64,000 nt of DNA, taken from assembly GCA_026874595.1 (NCBI GenBank), contig CM049306.1:4230019-4294018 (forward strand), given 5' to 3'. The notes beneath the pieces are model-generated. The model was not told the origin of the DNA, did not search any database, and was given only the letters and a program-made list of their open reading frames with translations. The DNA comes from Sipunculus nudus. Lineage: Eukaryota > Annelida > Sipuncula > Golfingiida > Sipunculidae. Shown piece by piece: positions 26,901-42,500 of the stretch. A program made the translations under genes and the position numbers. Position 1 is the stretch's first letter. The number at the start of each line of letters is the position of its first letter.

Positions 26901-29900
26901 TCTTCAAAATGTGAAATGTTACAGTTCTGTCCACTGGGCTAGGGATAGGCGTTCAAAACCAACAACGACGATCAGCCAGATGTTCACACTAGGCTCTCAC
27001 AGATCTTGATTCAGCGAGCCGCTCTGGCGTCTATTTCATGAATAATAAAAAAAAGTAATCGAATCCAACAAACAAAACGTAAAAGGTACACTATACACAT
27101 GCCATTTAAGCAAGAACCAAGGCACCAGAAACAGGGCAGGTTTACATAGCTGTATTTGACTGATCAATTAAAATTTGTTTAAATGCTTTGATCCTTATTC
27201 ATGGAAATAATCGCATGAAAGGCTTGCTGAATCAAGGTCTGTAAAAGCCCAGCTGCTACACACGATTATATTAAGATTATCATCCTTTATAGGCTAAAAG
27301 TTACCTCAGATAAATTAACAATGAATCGTTCTGTAATGCTTCACAGAGAGACAGACAGTTACCTCAGTGTAACAATGAATCGTTCTGTAATGCTTCACAG
27401 AGAGACAGACAGTTAACTCAGTGTAACAATGAATCGTTCTGTAATGCTTTGCAGAGAGACAGACAGTTGCCTCAGTGTAACAATGAATCGTAATGTAATG
27501 CTTCGCAGAGAGACCGACAGTTACCTCAGTGTGACAATGAATCGTTATGTAATTTTTTTCAGAGAGACAGACACTTCCCTCAGTGTAACAATGAATCGTA
27601 ATGCAACGCTTCGCAGAGAGACGGACAGTGACCTCAGTGTAGCAATGAATCGTATTGTAATTCTTTGCAGAGAGACGGATAGTTACCTCAGTGTAACAAT
27701 GAATCGTTCTGTAATGCTTAGCAGAGAGACGGACAGTGACCTCAGTGTAGCAATGAATCGTATTGTAATTCTTTGCAGAGAGACGGACAGTTACCTCAGT
27801 GTAACAATGAATCGTTCTGTAATGCTTAGCAGAGAGACGGACAGTTACCTCAGTGTAACAATGAATCGTTCTGTAATGCTTAGCAGAGAGACGGACAGTT
27901 ACCTCAGTGTAACAATGAATCGTTATGTAATGCTTAGCAGAGAGACGGACAGTTACCTCAGTGTAAAAATGAATCGTTCTGTAATGCTTCGCAGGGAGAC
28001 AGACAGTTGCCTCAGTGTAACAATGAATCGTTATGCAATGCTTTGCAGAGAGACGGACAGTTAGCTCAGTGTAGCAATAAATCGTCATGTAATGCTTTGC
28101 AGATATACGGACAGTTGCACGATGAATCGTTCTATAATGCTTTGCAGAGAGAGGGACAGTTTCTTCATTGTAAAAATGAATCGTTCTGTAATGTTTTCTG
28201 GTAAGATAGACAGTTACCTCAGTGTAACAATGAATCGTTCTGTAATGCTTTGCAGAGAGACGGACAGTTGCCTCAGTGTGAATCGTTCTGTAATACACAG
28301 AGAAAGACAGTTGCCTCAGTGTAACAATGAATAGTTCTGTAATGCTTTGCAGAGAGACGGACAGTTGCCTCAGTGTGAATCGTTCTGTAATACACAGAGA
28401 AAGACAGTTGCCTCAGTGTAACAATGAATAGTTCTGTAATGCTTTGCAGAGAGACGGACAGTTGCCTCAGTGTGAATCGTTCTGTAATACACAGAGAAAG
28501 ACAGTTGCCTCGGTGTAACAATGAATAGTTCTGTAATGCTTCACAGAGAGACAGACAGTTACCTCAGTGTAACAATGAATCATTCTGTAATGCTTCACAG
28601 AGAGACGGACAGTTACCTCAGTGTAACAATGAATCGTTCTGTAATGCTTCACAGAGAGACAGACAGTTACCTCATTGTTACAATGAATCATTCTGTAATG
28701 CTTCACAGAGAGTCAGACAGTTACCTCAGTGTAACAATGAATCGTTCTGTAATGCTTCACAGAGAGACAGACAGTTACCTCATTGTTACAATGAATCATT
28801 CTGTAATGCTTCACAGAGAGTCAGACAGTTACCTCAGTGTAACAATGAATCGTTCTGTAATGCTTAGCAGAGAGACTGACAGTTACCTCAGTGTAACAAT
28901 AAATCGTTCTGTAATGCTTCACAGAGAGACAGACAGTTACCTCAGTGTAACAATGAATCATTCTGTAATGCTTCACAGAGAGACGGACAGTTACCTCAGT
29001 GTAACAATGAATCGTTCTGTAATGCTTCACAGAGAGACGGACAGTTACATCAGTGTAACAATGAATCGTTCTGTAATGCTTTGCAGAGAGACAGACAGTT
29101 ACCTCAGTGTAACAATGAATCGTTCTGTAATACACAGAGAAAGACAGTTGCCTCAGTGTAACAACGAATCGTTATGTAATGCTTTCAGAGAGACCGACAG
29201 GTACCTCAGTGTAACAATGAATCGTTATTTAATTTTTTTAGAGAGACAGACAGTTTTCTCAGTGTAACAATGAATCGTTATGTAATTTTTTTTCAGAGAG
29301 ACAGACAGTTTCCTCAGTGTAACAATGAATCGTTATGTAATGCTTTGCAGAGAGGCAGACAGTTACCTCAGTGTAACAATGAATCATTCTGTAATGCTTT
29401 GAAGAGAGACAGACAGTAACCTCAGTTTCACAATGAATCGTTATGCAATACTTTGCAGAGAGACAAACAGTTACCTTAGTGTAACAATGAATCGTCCTGT
29501 AATGCTTTTCAGAGATAAAAACTGTTGCCTCAGTGTAACAATGAATCGTCAAGTAATGCACAGAGACATACAGTTGCCTTAGTGTAACAATGAATCGTTC
29601 TGTAATGCTTTGTAGAGAGACAGACAGTTTCCTCAATAGAACATTGAATCCGTATGTAATGCTTTGCAGAGAGACGGATAGTTACCTCAGTGTAACAATG
29701 AATCGTAATGTAATGCTTTGTAGAGAGACAGACAGTTTCCTCAATAGAACATTGAATCCGTATGTAATGCTTCGCAGAGAAACCGACAGTTACCTCAGTG
29801 TAACAATGAATCGTTATGTGTTTTTTTCAGAGAGACAGACAGTTAGCCTCAGTGTAACAATGAATCTTCCTATAATGCTTTTCAGAGATAAAGACTGTTG

Positions 29901-32900
29901 CCTCAGTGAAACAATGAATTTTCAAGTAATGCACAGAGACAGACAGTTGCCTTATTGTAACAATGAATCGTTCTGTAATGCTTTGCAGAGAGACAGACAG
30001 TTTCCTCAGTGTAACAAAGAATCCGTATGTAATGCTTCGCAGAGAGACGGATAGTTACCTCCGTGTAACAATGAATCGTTCTGTAATGCATCTCAGAGTG
30101 ACAGACAGTTACCTCAATGTTACAATGAATCGTTCTGTAATACTTCGCAGAGAGACAGACAGTTACCTCATTGTTACAATGAATCTTTCTGTAATGCTTC
30201 GCATAGAGACTGACAGTTACCTCAGTGTAACAATGAATCGTTCTGTAATGCTTCACAGAGAGACAGACAGTTACCTCAGTGTAAAAATGAATCGTTCTGT
30301 AATGCTTAGCAGAGAGACGGACAGTTACCTCAGTGTAACAATGAATCGTTCTGTAATGCATCTCAGAGTGACAGACAGTTACCTCAGTGTAACAATGAAT
30401 CGTTATGTAATGCTTCACAGAGAGACAGACAGTTACCTCAGTGTAACAATGAATTGTTATGTAATGCTTCGCAGAGAGACGGACAGTTACATCAGTGTAA
30501 CAATGAATCGTTATGTAATGCTTCGCAGAGAGACGGACAGTTACATCAGTGTAACAATGAATCGTTCTGTAATGCTTAGCAGAGAGACGGACAGTTACCT
30601 CAGTGTAACAATGAATCGTTCTGTAATGCATCTCAGAGTGACAGACAGTTACCTCAATGTTACAATGAATCGTTCTGTAATGCTTAGCAGAGAGACGGAC
30701 AGTTACCTTAGTGTAACAATGAATCGTTCTGTAATGCATCTCAGAGTGACAGACAGTTACCTCAGTGTTACAATGAATCGTTCTGTAATGCTTAGCAGAG
30801 AGACGGACAGTTACCTCAGTGTAACAATGAATCGTTCTGTAATGCATCTCAGAGTGACAGACAGTTACCTCAATGTTACAATGAATCGTTCTGTAATGCT
30901 TCGCAGAGAGACAGACAGTTACCTCATTGTTACAATGAATCGTTATGTAATGCTTAGCAGAGAGATGGACAGTTACCTCAGTGTTACAATGAATCGTTCT
31001 GTAATGCTTCACAGAGAGACTGACAGTTACCTCAGTGTAACAATGAATCGTTCTGTAATGCTTCACAGAGAGACAGACAGTTACCTCAGTGTAACAATGA
31101 ATCGTTATGTAATGCTTAGCAGAGAAACGGACAGTTACCTCAGTGTAACAATGAATCGTTCTGTAATGCTTTGCAGAGAGACAGACAGTTACCTCAATGT
31201 TACAATGAATCGTTCTGTAATGCTTCGCAGAGAGACAGACAGTTACCTCATTGTTACAATGAATCTTTCTGTAATGCTTCGCATAGAGACTGACAGTTAC
31301 CTCAGTGTAACAATGAATCGTTCTGTAATGCTTCACAGAGAGACAGACAGTTACCTCAGTGTAACAATGAATCGTTATGTAATGCTTCACAGAGAGACAG
31401 ACAGTTACCTCAGTGTAACAATGAATCGTTATGTAATGCTTCGCAGAGAGACGGACAGTTACATCAGTGTAAAAATGAATCGTTCTGTAATGCTTAGCAG
31501 AGAGACGGACAGTTACCTCAGTGTAACAATGAATCGTTCTGTAATGCATCTCAGAGTGACAGACAGTTACCTCAGTGTAACAATGAATCGTTATGTAATG
31601 CTTCACAGAGAGACAGACAGTTACCTCAGTGTAACAATGAATCGTTATGTAATGCTTCGCAGAGAGACGGACAGTTACATCAGTGTAACAATGAATCGTT
31701 ATGTAATGCTTCGCAGAGAGACGGACAGTTACATCAGTGTAACAATGAATCGTTCTGTAATGCTTAGCAGAGAGACGGACAGTTACCTCAGTGTAACAAT
31801 GAATCGTTCTGTAATGCATCTCAGAGTGACAGACAGTTACCTCAATGTTACAATGAATCGTTCTGTAATGCTTAGCAGAGAGACGGACAGTTACCTTAGT
31901 GTAACAATGAATCGTTCTGTAATGCATCTCAGAGTGACAGACAGTTACCTCAGTGTTACAATGAATCGTTCTGTAATGCTTAGCAGAGAGACGGACAGTT
32001 ACCTCAGTGTAACAATGAATCGTTCTGTAATGCATCTCAGAGTGACAGACAGTTACCTCAATGTTACAATGAATCGTTCTGTAATGCTTCGCAGAGAGAC
32101 AGACAGTTACCTCATTGTTACAATGAATCGTTATGTAATGCTTAGCAGAGAGACGGACAGTTACCTCAGTGTTAGAATGAATCGTTCTGTAATGCTTCAC
32201 AGAGAGACTGACAGTTACCTCAGTGTAACAATGAATCGTTCTGTAATGCTTCACAGAGAGACAGACAGTTACCTCAGTGTAACAATGAATCGTTATATAA
32301 TGCTTAGCAGAGAAACGGACAGTTACCTCAGTGTAACAATGAATCGTTCTGTAATGCTTTGCAGAGAGACAGACAGTTACCTCAATGTTACAATGAATCG
32401 TTCTGTAATGCTTAGCAGAGAGACTGACAGTTACCTCAGTGTAACAATGAATCGTTCTGTAATGCTTCACAGAGACACGGACAGTTACCTCAGTGTAACA
32501 ATGAATCATTCTGTAATGCTTCACAGAGAGACGGACAGTTACCTCAATGTAACAATGAATCGTTATGTAATGCTTTACAGAGAGACAGACAGTTACCTCA
32601 GTGTAACAATGAATCGTTCTGTAATGCATCTCAGAGTGACAGACAGTTACCTCAATGTTACAATGAATCGTTCTGTAATGCTTCGCAGAGAGACAGACAG
32701 TTACCTCATTGTTACAATTAATCGTTCTGTAATGCTTCACAGAGAGACTGACAGTTACCTCAGTGTAACAATGAATCATTCTGTAATGCTTCACAGAGAG
32801 ACGGACAGTTACCTCATTGTTACAATGAATCATTCTGTAATGCTTCACAGAGAGACAGACAGTTACCTCAGTGTAACAATGAATCATTCTGTAATGCTTC

Positions 32901-35900
32901 ACAGAGAGACGGACAGTTACCTCAGTGTAACAATGAATCGTTATGTAATGCTTTACAGAGAGACAGACAGTTACCTCAGTGTAACAATGAATCGTTCTGT
33001 AATGCATCTCAGAGTGACAGACAGTTACCTCAATGTTACAATGAATCGTTCTGTAATGCTTCGCAGAGAGACAGACAGTTACCTCATTGTTACAATGAAT
33101 CATTCAGTAATGCTTCGCATAGAGACTGACAGTTACCTCAGTGTAACAATGAATCATTCTGTAATGCTTCGCATAGAGACTGACAGTTACCTCAGTGTAA
33201 CAATGAATCATTCTGTAATGCTTCGCAGAGAGACGGACAGTTACATCAGTGTAACAATGAATCGTTCTGTAATGCTTCACAGAGAGACTGACAGTTACCT
33301 CAGTGTAACAATGAATCGTTCTGTAATGCTTAGCAGAGAGACGGACAGTTACCTCAGTGTAACAATGAATCGTTATGTAATGCTTTACAGAGAGACAGAC
33401 AGTTATCTCAGTGTAACAATGAATCGTTCTGTAATGCATCTCAGAGTGACAGACAGTTACCTCAATGTTACAATGAATCGTTCTGTAATGCTTCGCAGAG
33501 AGACAGACAGTTACCTCATTGTTACAATGAATCATTCTGTAATGCTTCGCAGAGAGACGGACAGTTACCTCAGTGTAACAATGAATCGTTCTGTAATGCA
33601 TCTCAGAGTGACAGACAGTTACCTCAATGTTACAATGAATCGTTCTGTAATGCTTCGCAGAGAGACAGACAGTTACCTCATTGTTACAATGAATCATTCT
33701 GTAATGCTTCGCATAGAGACTGACAGTTACCTCAGTGTAACAATGAATCATTCTGTAATGCTTCGCATAGAGACTGACAGTTACCTCGGTGTAAAAATGA
33801 AACGTTCTGTAATGCTTCGCAGGGAGACGGACAGTTACATCAGTGTAACAATGAATCGTTCTGTAATGCTTCACATAGAGACTGACAGTTACCTCAGTGT
33901 AACAATGAATCGTTCTGTAATGCTTAGCAGAGAGACTGACAGTTACCTCAGTGTAACAATGAATCGTTCTGTAATGCTTAGCAGAGAGACTGACAGTTAC
34001 CTCAGTGTAACAATGAATCGTTCTGTAATGCTTCACAGAGAGACGGACAGTTACCTCAGTGTAACAATGAATCGTTATGTATTGCTTCACAGAGAGACAG
34101 ACAGTTACCTCAGTGTAACAATGAATCGTTATGTAATGCTTCACAGAGAGACGGACAGTTACCTCAGTGTAACAATGAATCGTTATGTAATGCTTTACAG
34201 AGAGACGGACAGTTACCTCAGTGTAACAATGAATCGTTCTGTAATGCATCTCAGAGTGACAGACAGTTACCTCAATGTTACAATGAATCGTTATGTAATG
34301 CTTCACAGAGAGACGGACAGTTACCTCAGTGTAACAATGAATCGTTCTGTAATGCTTAGCAGAGAGACGGACAGTTACCTCAGTGTAACAATGAATCGTT
34401 ATGTAATGCTTCATAGAGAGACGGACAGTTACCTCAGTGTAACAATGAATCGTTATGTAATGCTTCGCAGAGAGACGGACAGTTACCTCAGTGTAACAAT
34501 GAATCGTTATGTAATGCTTCACAGAGAGACGGACAGTTACCTCAGTGTAACAATGAATCGTTCTGTAATGCTTCACAGAGAGACGGACAGTTACCTCAGT
34601 GTAACAATGAATCGTTCTGTAATGCTTCACAGAGAGACGGACAGTTACCTCAGTGTAACAATGAATCGTTCTGTAATGCTTCACAGAGAGACGGACAGTT
34701 ACCTCAGTGTAACAATGAATCGTTATGTAATGCTTCACAGAGAGACGGACAGTTACCTCAGTGTAACAATGAATCGTTCTGTAATGCTTCACAGAGAGAC
34801 GGACAGTTATCTCAGTGTAACAATGAATCGTTCTGTAATGCTTCACAGAGAGACGGACAGTTACCTCAGTGTAACAATGAATCGTTCTGTAATGCTTCAC
34901 AGAGAGACGGACAGTTACCTCAGTGTAACAATGAATCGTTATGTAATGCTAAGCAGAGAGACGGACAGTTACCTCAGTGTAACAATGAATCGTTATGTAA
35001 TGCTTCGCAGAGAGACGGACAGTTACCTCAGTGTAACAATGAATCGTTCTGTAATGCTTCGCAGAGAGACGGACAGTTACCTCAGTGTAACAATGAATCG
35101 TTCTGTAATGCTTCACAGAGAGACGGACAGTTACCTCAGTGTAACAATGAATCGTTATGTAATGCTTAGCAGAGAGACGGACAGTTACCTCAGTGTAACA
35201 ATGAATCGTTATGTAATGCTTCATAGAGAGACGGACAGTTACCTCAGTGTAACAATGAATCGTTATGTAATGCTTTACAGAGAGACGGACAGTTACCTCA
35301 GTGTAACAATGAATCGTTATGTAATGCTTCGCAGAGAGACGGACAGTTACCTCAGTGTAACAATGAATGGTTCTGTAATGCTTAGCAGAGAGACTGACAG
35401 TTACCTCAGTGTAACAATGAATCGTTCTGTAATGCTTAGCAGAGAGACGGACAGTTACCTCAGTGTAACAATGAATCGTTCTGTAATGCTTCACAGAGAG
35501 ACGGACAGTTACCTCAGTGTAACAATGAATCGTTATGTAATGCTTCACAGAGAGACGGACAGTTACCTCAGTGTAACAATGAATCGTTCTGTAATGCTTT
35601 ACAGAGAGACGGACAGTTACCTCAGTGTAACAATGAATCGTTATGTAATGCTTTACAGAGAGACTGACAGTTACCTCAGTGTAACAATGAATCGTTCTGT
35701 AATGCTTCACAGAGAGACGGACAGTTACCTCAGTGTAACAATGAATCGTTATGTAATGCTTTACAGAGAGACGGACAGTTACCTCAGTGTAACAATGAAT
35801 CGTTCTGTAATGCTTAGCAGAGAGACTGACAGTTACCTCAGTGTAACAATGAATCGTTCTGTAATGCTTCACAGAGAGACGGACAGTTACCTCAGTGTAA

Positions 35901-38900
35901 CAATGAATCGTTATGTAATGCTTCACAGAGAGACGGACAGTTACCTCAGTGTAACAATGAATCGTTATGTAATGCTTCACAGAGAGACAGACAGTTACCT
36001 CAGTGTAACAATGAATCGTTCTGTAATGCTTCACAGAGAGACGGACAGTTACCTCAGTGTAACAATGAATCGTTATGTAATGCTTCACAGAGAGACGGAC
36101 AGTTACCTCAGTGTAACAATGAATCGTTCTGTAATGCTTCACAGAGAGACGGACAGTTACCTCAGTGTAACAATGAATCGTTATGTAATGCTTCACAGAG
36201 AGACGGACAGTTACCTCAGTGTAACAATGAATCGTTATGTAATGCTTCACAGAGAGACAGACAGTTACCTCAGTGTAACAATGAATCGTTCTGTAATGCT
36301 TCACAGAGAGACAGACAATTACCTCAGTGTAACAATGAATCGTTCTGTAATGCTTCGCAGAGAGACGGACAGTTACCTCAGTGTAACAATGAATCGTTCT
36401 GTAATGCTTCACAGAGAGACGGACAGTTACCTCAGTGTAACAATGAATCGTTATGTAATACTTAGCAGAGAGACGGACAGTTACCTCAGTGTTACAATGA
36501 ATCGTTCTGTAATGCTTCACAGAGAGACGGACAGTTACCTCAGTGTAACAATGAATCGTTATGTAATGCTTCACAGAGAGACAGACAGTTACCTCAGTGT
36601 TACAATGAATCGTTCTGTAATGCTTCACAGAGAGACGGACAGTTACCTCAGTGTAACAATGAATCGTTATGTAATGCTTCACAGAGAGACAGACAGTTAC
36701 CTCAGTGTAACAATGAATCGTTCTGTAATGCTTCGCAGAGAGACGGACAGTTACCTCAGTGTAACAATGAATCGTTCTGTAATGCTTCACAGAGAGACGG
36801 ACAGTTACCTCAGTGTAACAATGAATCGTTATGTAATGCTTAGCAGAGAGACGGACAGTTACCTCAGTGTAACAATGAATCGTTATATAATGCTTCGCAG
36901 AGAGACGGACAGTTACCTCAGTGTAACAATGAATCGTTATGTAATGCTTCACAGAGAGACGGACAGTTACCTCAGTGTAACAATGAATCGTTCTGTAATG
37001 CTTCACAGAGAGACAGACAGTTACCTCATTGTAACAATGAATCGTTCTGTAATGCTTCACAGAGAGACGGACAGTTACCTCAGTGTAACAATGAATCGTT
37101 CTGTAATGCTTAGCAGAGAGACTGACAGTTACATCAGTGTAACAATGAATCGTTCTGTAATGCTTCACAGAGAGACGGACAGTTACCTCAGTGTAACAAT
37201 TAATCGTTATGTAATGCTTAGCAGAGAGACTGACAGTTACCTCAGTGTAACAATGAATCGTTCTGTAATGCTTCACAGAGAGACGGACAGTTACCTCAGT
37301 GTAACAATGAATCGTTATGTAATGCTTAGCAGAGAGACGGACAGTTACCTCAGTGTAACAATGAATCGTTATGTAATGCTTAGCAGAGAGACGGACAGTT
37401 ACCTCAGTGTAACAATGAATCGTTCTGTAATGCTTAGCAGAGAGACTGACAGTTACCTCAGTGTAACAATGAATCGTAATGTAATGCTTAGCAGAGAGAC
37501 TGACAGTTACATCAGTGTTACAATGAATCGTTCTGTAATGCTTAGCAGAGAGACGGACAGTTACCTCAGTGTAACAATGAATCGTTATGTAATGCTTAGC
37601 AGAGAGACTGACAGTTACCTCAGTGTAACAATGAATCGTTATGTAATGCTTAGCAGAGAGACTGACAGTTACCTCAGTGTAACAATGAATCGTTCTGTAA
37701 TGCTTAGCAGAGAGACGGACAGTTACCTCAGTGTAACAATGAATCGTTCTGTAATGCTTAGCAGAGAGACTGACAGTTACATCAGTGTAACAATGAATCG
37801 TTCTGTAATGCTTAGCAGAGAGACGGACAGTTACCTCAGTGTAACAATGAATCGTTCTGTAATGCTTAGCAGAGAGACTGACAGTTACCTCAGTGTAACA
37901 ATGAATCGTTCTGTAATGCTTCACAGAGAGACGGACAGTTACCTCAGTGTAACAATGAATCGTTATGTAATGCTTAGCAGAGAGACTGACAGTTACCTCA
38001 GTGTAACAATGAATCGTTCTGTAATGCTTAGGAGAGAGACTGACAGTTACCTCAGTGTAACAATGAATCGTTATGTAATGCTTAGCAGAGAGACTGACAG
38101 TTACCTCAGTGTAACAATGAATCGTTCTGTAATGCTTAGCAGAGAGACGGACAGTTACCTCAGTGTAACAATGAATCGTTCTGTAATGCTTAGCAGAGAG
38201 ACTGACAGTTACATCAGTGTTACAATGAATCGTTCTGTAATGCTTAGCAGAGAGACGGACAGTTACCTCAGTGTAACAATGAATCGTTCTGTAATGCTTA
38301 GCAGAGAGACTGACAGTTACCTCAGTGTAACAATGAATCGTTCTGTAATGCTTCACAGAGAGACGGACAGTTACCTCAGTGTAACAATGAATCGTTCTGT
38401 AATGCTTAGCAGAGAGACTGACAGTTACATCAGTGTTACAATGAATCGTTCTGTAATGCTTAGCAGAGAGACGGACAGTTACCTCAGTGTAACAATGAAT
38501 CGTTCTGTAATGCTTAGCAGAGAGACTGACAGTTACCTCAGTGTAACAATGAATCGTTCTGTAATGCTTCACAGAGAGACGGACAGTTACCTCAGTGTAA
38601 CAATGAATCGTTATGTAATGCTTCACAGAGAGACGGACAGTTACCTCAGTGTAACAATGAATCGTTATGTAATGCTTTACAGAGAGACGGACAGTTACCT
38701 CAGTGTAACAATGAATCGTTATGTAATGCTTCACAGAGAGACGGACAGTTACCTCAGTGTAACAATGAATGGTTCTGTAATGCTTAGCAGAGAGACTGAC
38801 AGTTACCTCAGTGTAACAATGAATCGTTCTGTAATGCTTCACAGAGAGACGGACAGTTACCTCAGTGTAACAATGAATCGTTATGTAATGCTTAGCAGAG

Positions 38901-39434
38901 AGACGGACAGTTACCTGAGTGTAACAATGAATCGTTATGTAATGCTTCACAGAGAGACGGACAGTTACCTCAGTGTAACAATGAATCGTTATGTAATGCT
39001 TAGCAGAGAGACGGACAGTTACCTCAGTGTAACAATGAATCGTTATGTAATGCTTTACAGAGAGACAGAGGGCGAGGTTTCAAACATGCGAACATGAGAA
39101 ACCTTCACACGTTTATGCATACAATTATATGATGTCTTCGTAAATTAATAGCGGTTAATTTTTCTTTTCAGTGGCACAATTGAGATCGACTGTGTAATGC
39201 AACACGACAACCTGTCAAGGGCGGAAGGTTACAACGTCACCGCGACCTTGTACTTCCCGCCATTTATTTCCTTCAAAGCGATAACCACCGATAATATGAC
39301 ACTCGTGCCGACCGTCAAAAACACCACAGGCTTCGAGGGGATCCAGATGGTCGTGAGTACCAAACAAGACAAAACACACAAATACTACTTTGTAGATCTT
39401 AAGCTGATACCAAGAGTTCTAACTTTTCTTCATT

Positions 39435-39516
<82 letters not shown>

Positions 39517-42500
39517 AAACCAACACGAAAAAACAACCTACATTGTAGAGCTTCAATTAATAGCACACTGATTGTAAGTAAAAACACAAACAAGACGAGA
39601 AGGTCATAAAGAGTTATAATAACACAATTCACACAATTACAGTGATTAAAACTCGGTGATTTTTTTATGAATCTTTCCAGTTCGAGCGTCTTTACTTCAC
39701 TGACAAGTTTACTTTCACCGTGTCCCTGGACGTTTCTGCAGTCAGCACTGACTTTCCGAAAGGTGTGGTTCAGCCAGATGCCACCACGCCGTATGAAACC
39801 GGCTGCAACATCATCTGGCGCGCCAACCACGTCAACGACACCGGGACCTTCTTCGTGACTCAGCTGGACAGTCTGGCCTACAGGGTAGAGGGGCCTTCTG
39901 GATCACAAGGTACGACAGTCCGCAAAAAAAAACAAGAATGTTTAAACCATTAAAAATTACAGTATCTACTCATCAACCAGAACCTACAATTCAGGTTTAC
40001 ATTTGGATGTAAAGATATCCTTATCAAGATTTCAATCTGAAAATAAATCTTTATTTCCTTTCAATATGCTTAATATCAAATGCAAATGAATGCAAAAGAT
40101 TGTGGAATAATAGTATTAGAATGGATTAACGGTGAAAATTCGGGTCAGGCATTTTAATTGGATGTATAAGGCCAGCGTAACCGCTCTAGGCTCTAGCATC
40201 ATTATTTCAGATAGGCAAAAGTGCCGATAGAATTGAAAGGGAGAGGATTAATTAAATAAGAGGGAATGGATTTGATTTCATGCGCCTGTCGCTCATGTAT
40301 GATTCCCCGCCTACTCATGGCGAATGCATAAATCTAGTTTCTCATTATGTTTTTACATTAAAGCAAGGAAACGATCGTTTTTACGAGATTTTGCCCCGCT
40401 TGTTGATCTTGATTGACCTTTTACTTTATTTTTCTCTTTCTTGCTCCTATTTATATGTCCATTATGTATCAATGTGCTCAGCATGCCCCTTTTGCCATTT
40501 TTATTTAAATTACAACAGCAGTGTTAAAAATAATCAAAATTCATTTTAATATATTTTTATTATATATTCGTCACAGACCATATTAAATGATATGTTCATG
40601 AATCTCACTCTGAATATTTATCATCAGAATTTCTCACGGGCGTGTTATACGAGTGTGTTATGCACATTTACGATGCTCTTGCTGTAACATTGGTCCATTT
40701 ATAACACATTTTTCTTTTTATTTAAAAAAAAACTTTTCATATGATAGTTAACTGTTCTTTTGAGCAGGAGGAATTTAAAACAAGATATTTTATTGAATAA
40801 CATGTTCAAAACATTTCCAGATTAATCCTAAATATGTATAACCTTGATTTATAACTATTTGCTACCATGCTAGGATGCATATTGTAAAATATAACTCGTA
40901 TTTGACCTCCCCACATATTCGACCATTCAGGCTGTCAGCCGGAGCAGTCATTGGGAATGGAAGTCGGCGGCAGTATCAAAGACTGTCAGATCACTTCCTC
41001 ACACTCTCCAGACTCAAGCCGCCCAGCTAAGGACGCCCGCTCTGGAAGCGGCTCGGGTAAGTCACTGTCGCACGCTTACCGTCTTTTGTCTTTTTCATGG
41101 AAACTATTTGGATAACTCGTCTACATAAACAAGGGTAAGTTACTCCTCTCCCACGATCACCGTCTCTTGTCTTGTTCATGGTAACTAACTGGATAAGTCA
41201 TCTATATAAACAAGGGTTAGTGACTCCTCTCCCACGATCACCATCTCTTGTCTTGTTCATGGTAACTAACTGGATAAGTCATCTACATAACCAAGGGTTA
41301 GTGACTCCTCTCCCACGATCACCGTCTCTTGTCCATTTCAATGTATCTAACTGGATAAGTCATCTACATAACCAAGGGTTAGTGACTTCTCTCCCACGAT
41401 CACCATCTCTTGTCCATTTCAATGTAACTACCTGGATAACTCATCCACATAAACAAGGATAAGTTACTCCTCTCCCACGATCACCGTCTCTTGTCTTGTT
41501 CATGGTAACTAATTGGATAACTCATCTACATAAACAAGGATAAGTTACTCCTCTCCCACGATCACCGTCTCTTGTCTTGTTCATGGTAACTAATTGTATA
41601 ACTGATCCACATTAACAAGGATAAGTTACTCCTCTCCCACGATCACCGTCTCTTGTCTTGTTCATGGTAACTAATTGGATAACTCATCTACATAAACAAG
41701 GATAAGTTACTCCTCTCCCACGATCACCATCTCTTGTCTTGTTCATGGTAACTAATTGGATAACTCATCCACATAAACAAGGATAAGTTACTCATCTCCC
41801 ACGATCACCGTCTCTTGTCTTGTTCATGGTAACTAATTGGATAACTCATCTACATAAACAAGGATAAGTTACTCCTCTCCCACGATCACCGTCTCTTGTC
41901 TTGTTCATGGTAACTAATTGGATAACTCATCCACATTAACAAGGATAAGTTACTCCTCTCCCACGATCACCGTCTCTTGTCTTGTTCATGGTAACTAATT
42001 GGATAACTCATCTACATAAACAAGGATAAGTTACTCCTCTCCCACGATCACCATCTCTTGTCTTGTTCATGGTAACTAATTGGATAACTCATCCACATAA
42101 ACAAGGATAAGTTACTCATCTCCCACGATCACCGTCTCTTGTCTTGTTCATGGTAACTAATTGGATAACTCATCCACATTAACAAGGATAAGTTACTCCT
42201 CTCCCACGATCACCGTCTCTTGTCTTGTTCATGGTAACTAATTGGATAACTCATCCACATTAACAAGGATAAGTTACTCCTCTCCCACGATCACCGTCTC
42301 TTGTCTTGTTCATGGTAACTAATTGGATAACTCATCTACATAAACAAGGATAAGTTACTCCTCTCCCACGATCACCATCTCTTGTCTTGTTCATGGTAAC
42401 TAATTGGATAACTCATCCACATAAACAAGGATAAGTTACTCATCTCCCACGATCACCGTCTCTTGTCTTGTTCATGGTAACTAATTGGATAACTCATCTA

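Noticed and set aside
34949-38950. 1333-codon minus-strand ORF in the same array
   Set aside because: Same reason; mirror image of the periodic unit.
29963-39097. 3044-codon plus-strand ORF as a real repeat-protein gene
   Set aside because: It is a by-product of the 54-bp period; the opposite strand is equally open, there is no signal peptide or non-repeat domain, and it sits between two well-supported exons of another gene. Kept as a finding, not as a CDS.
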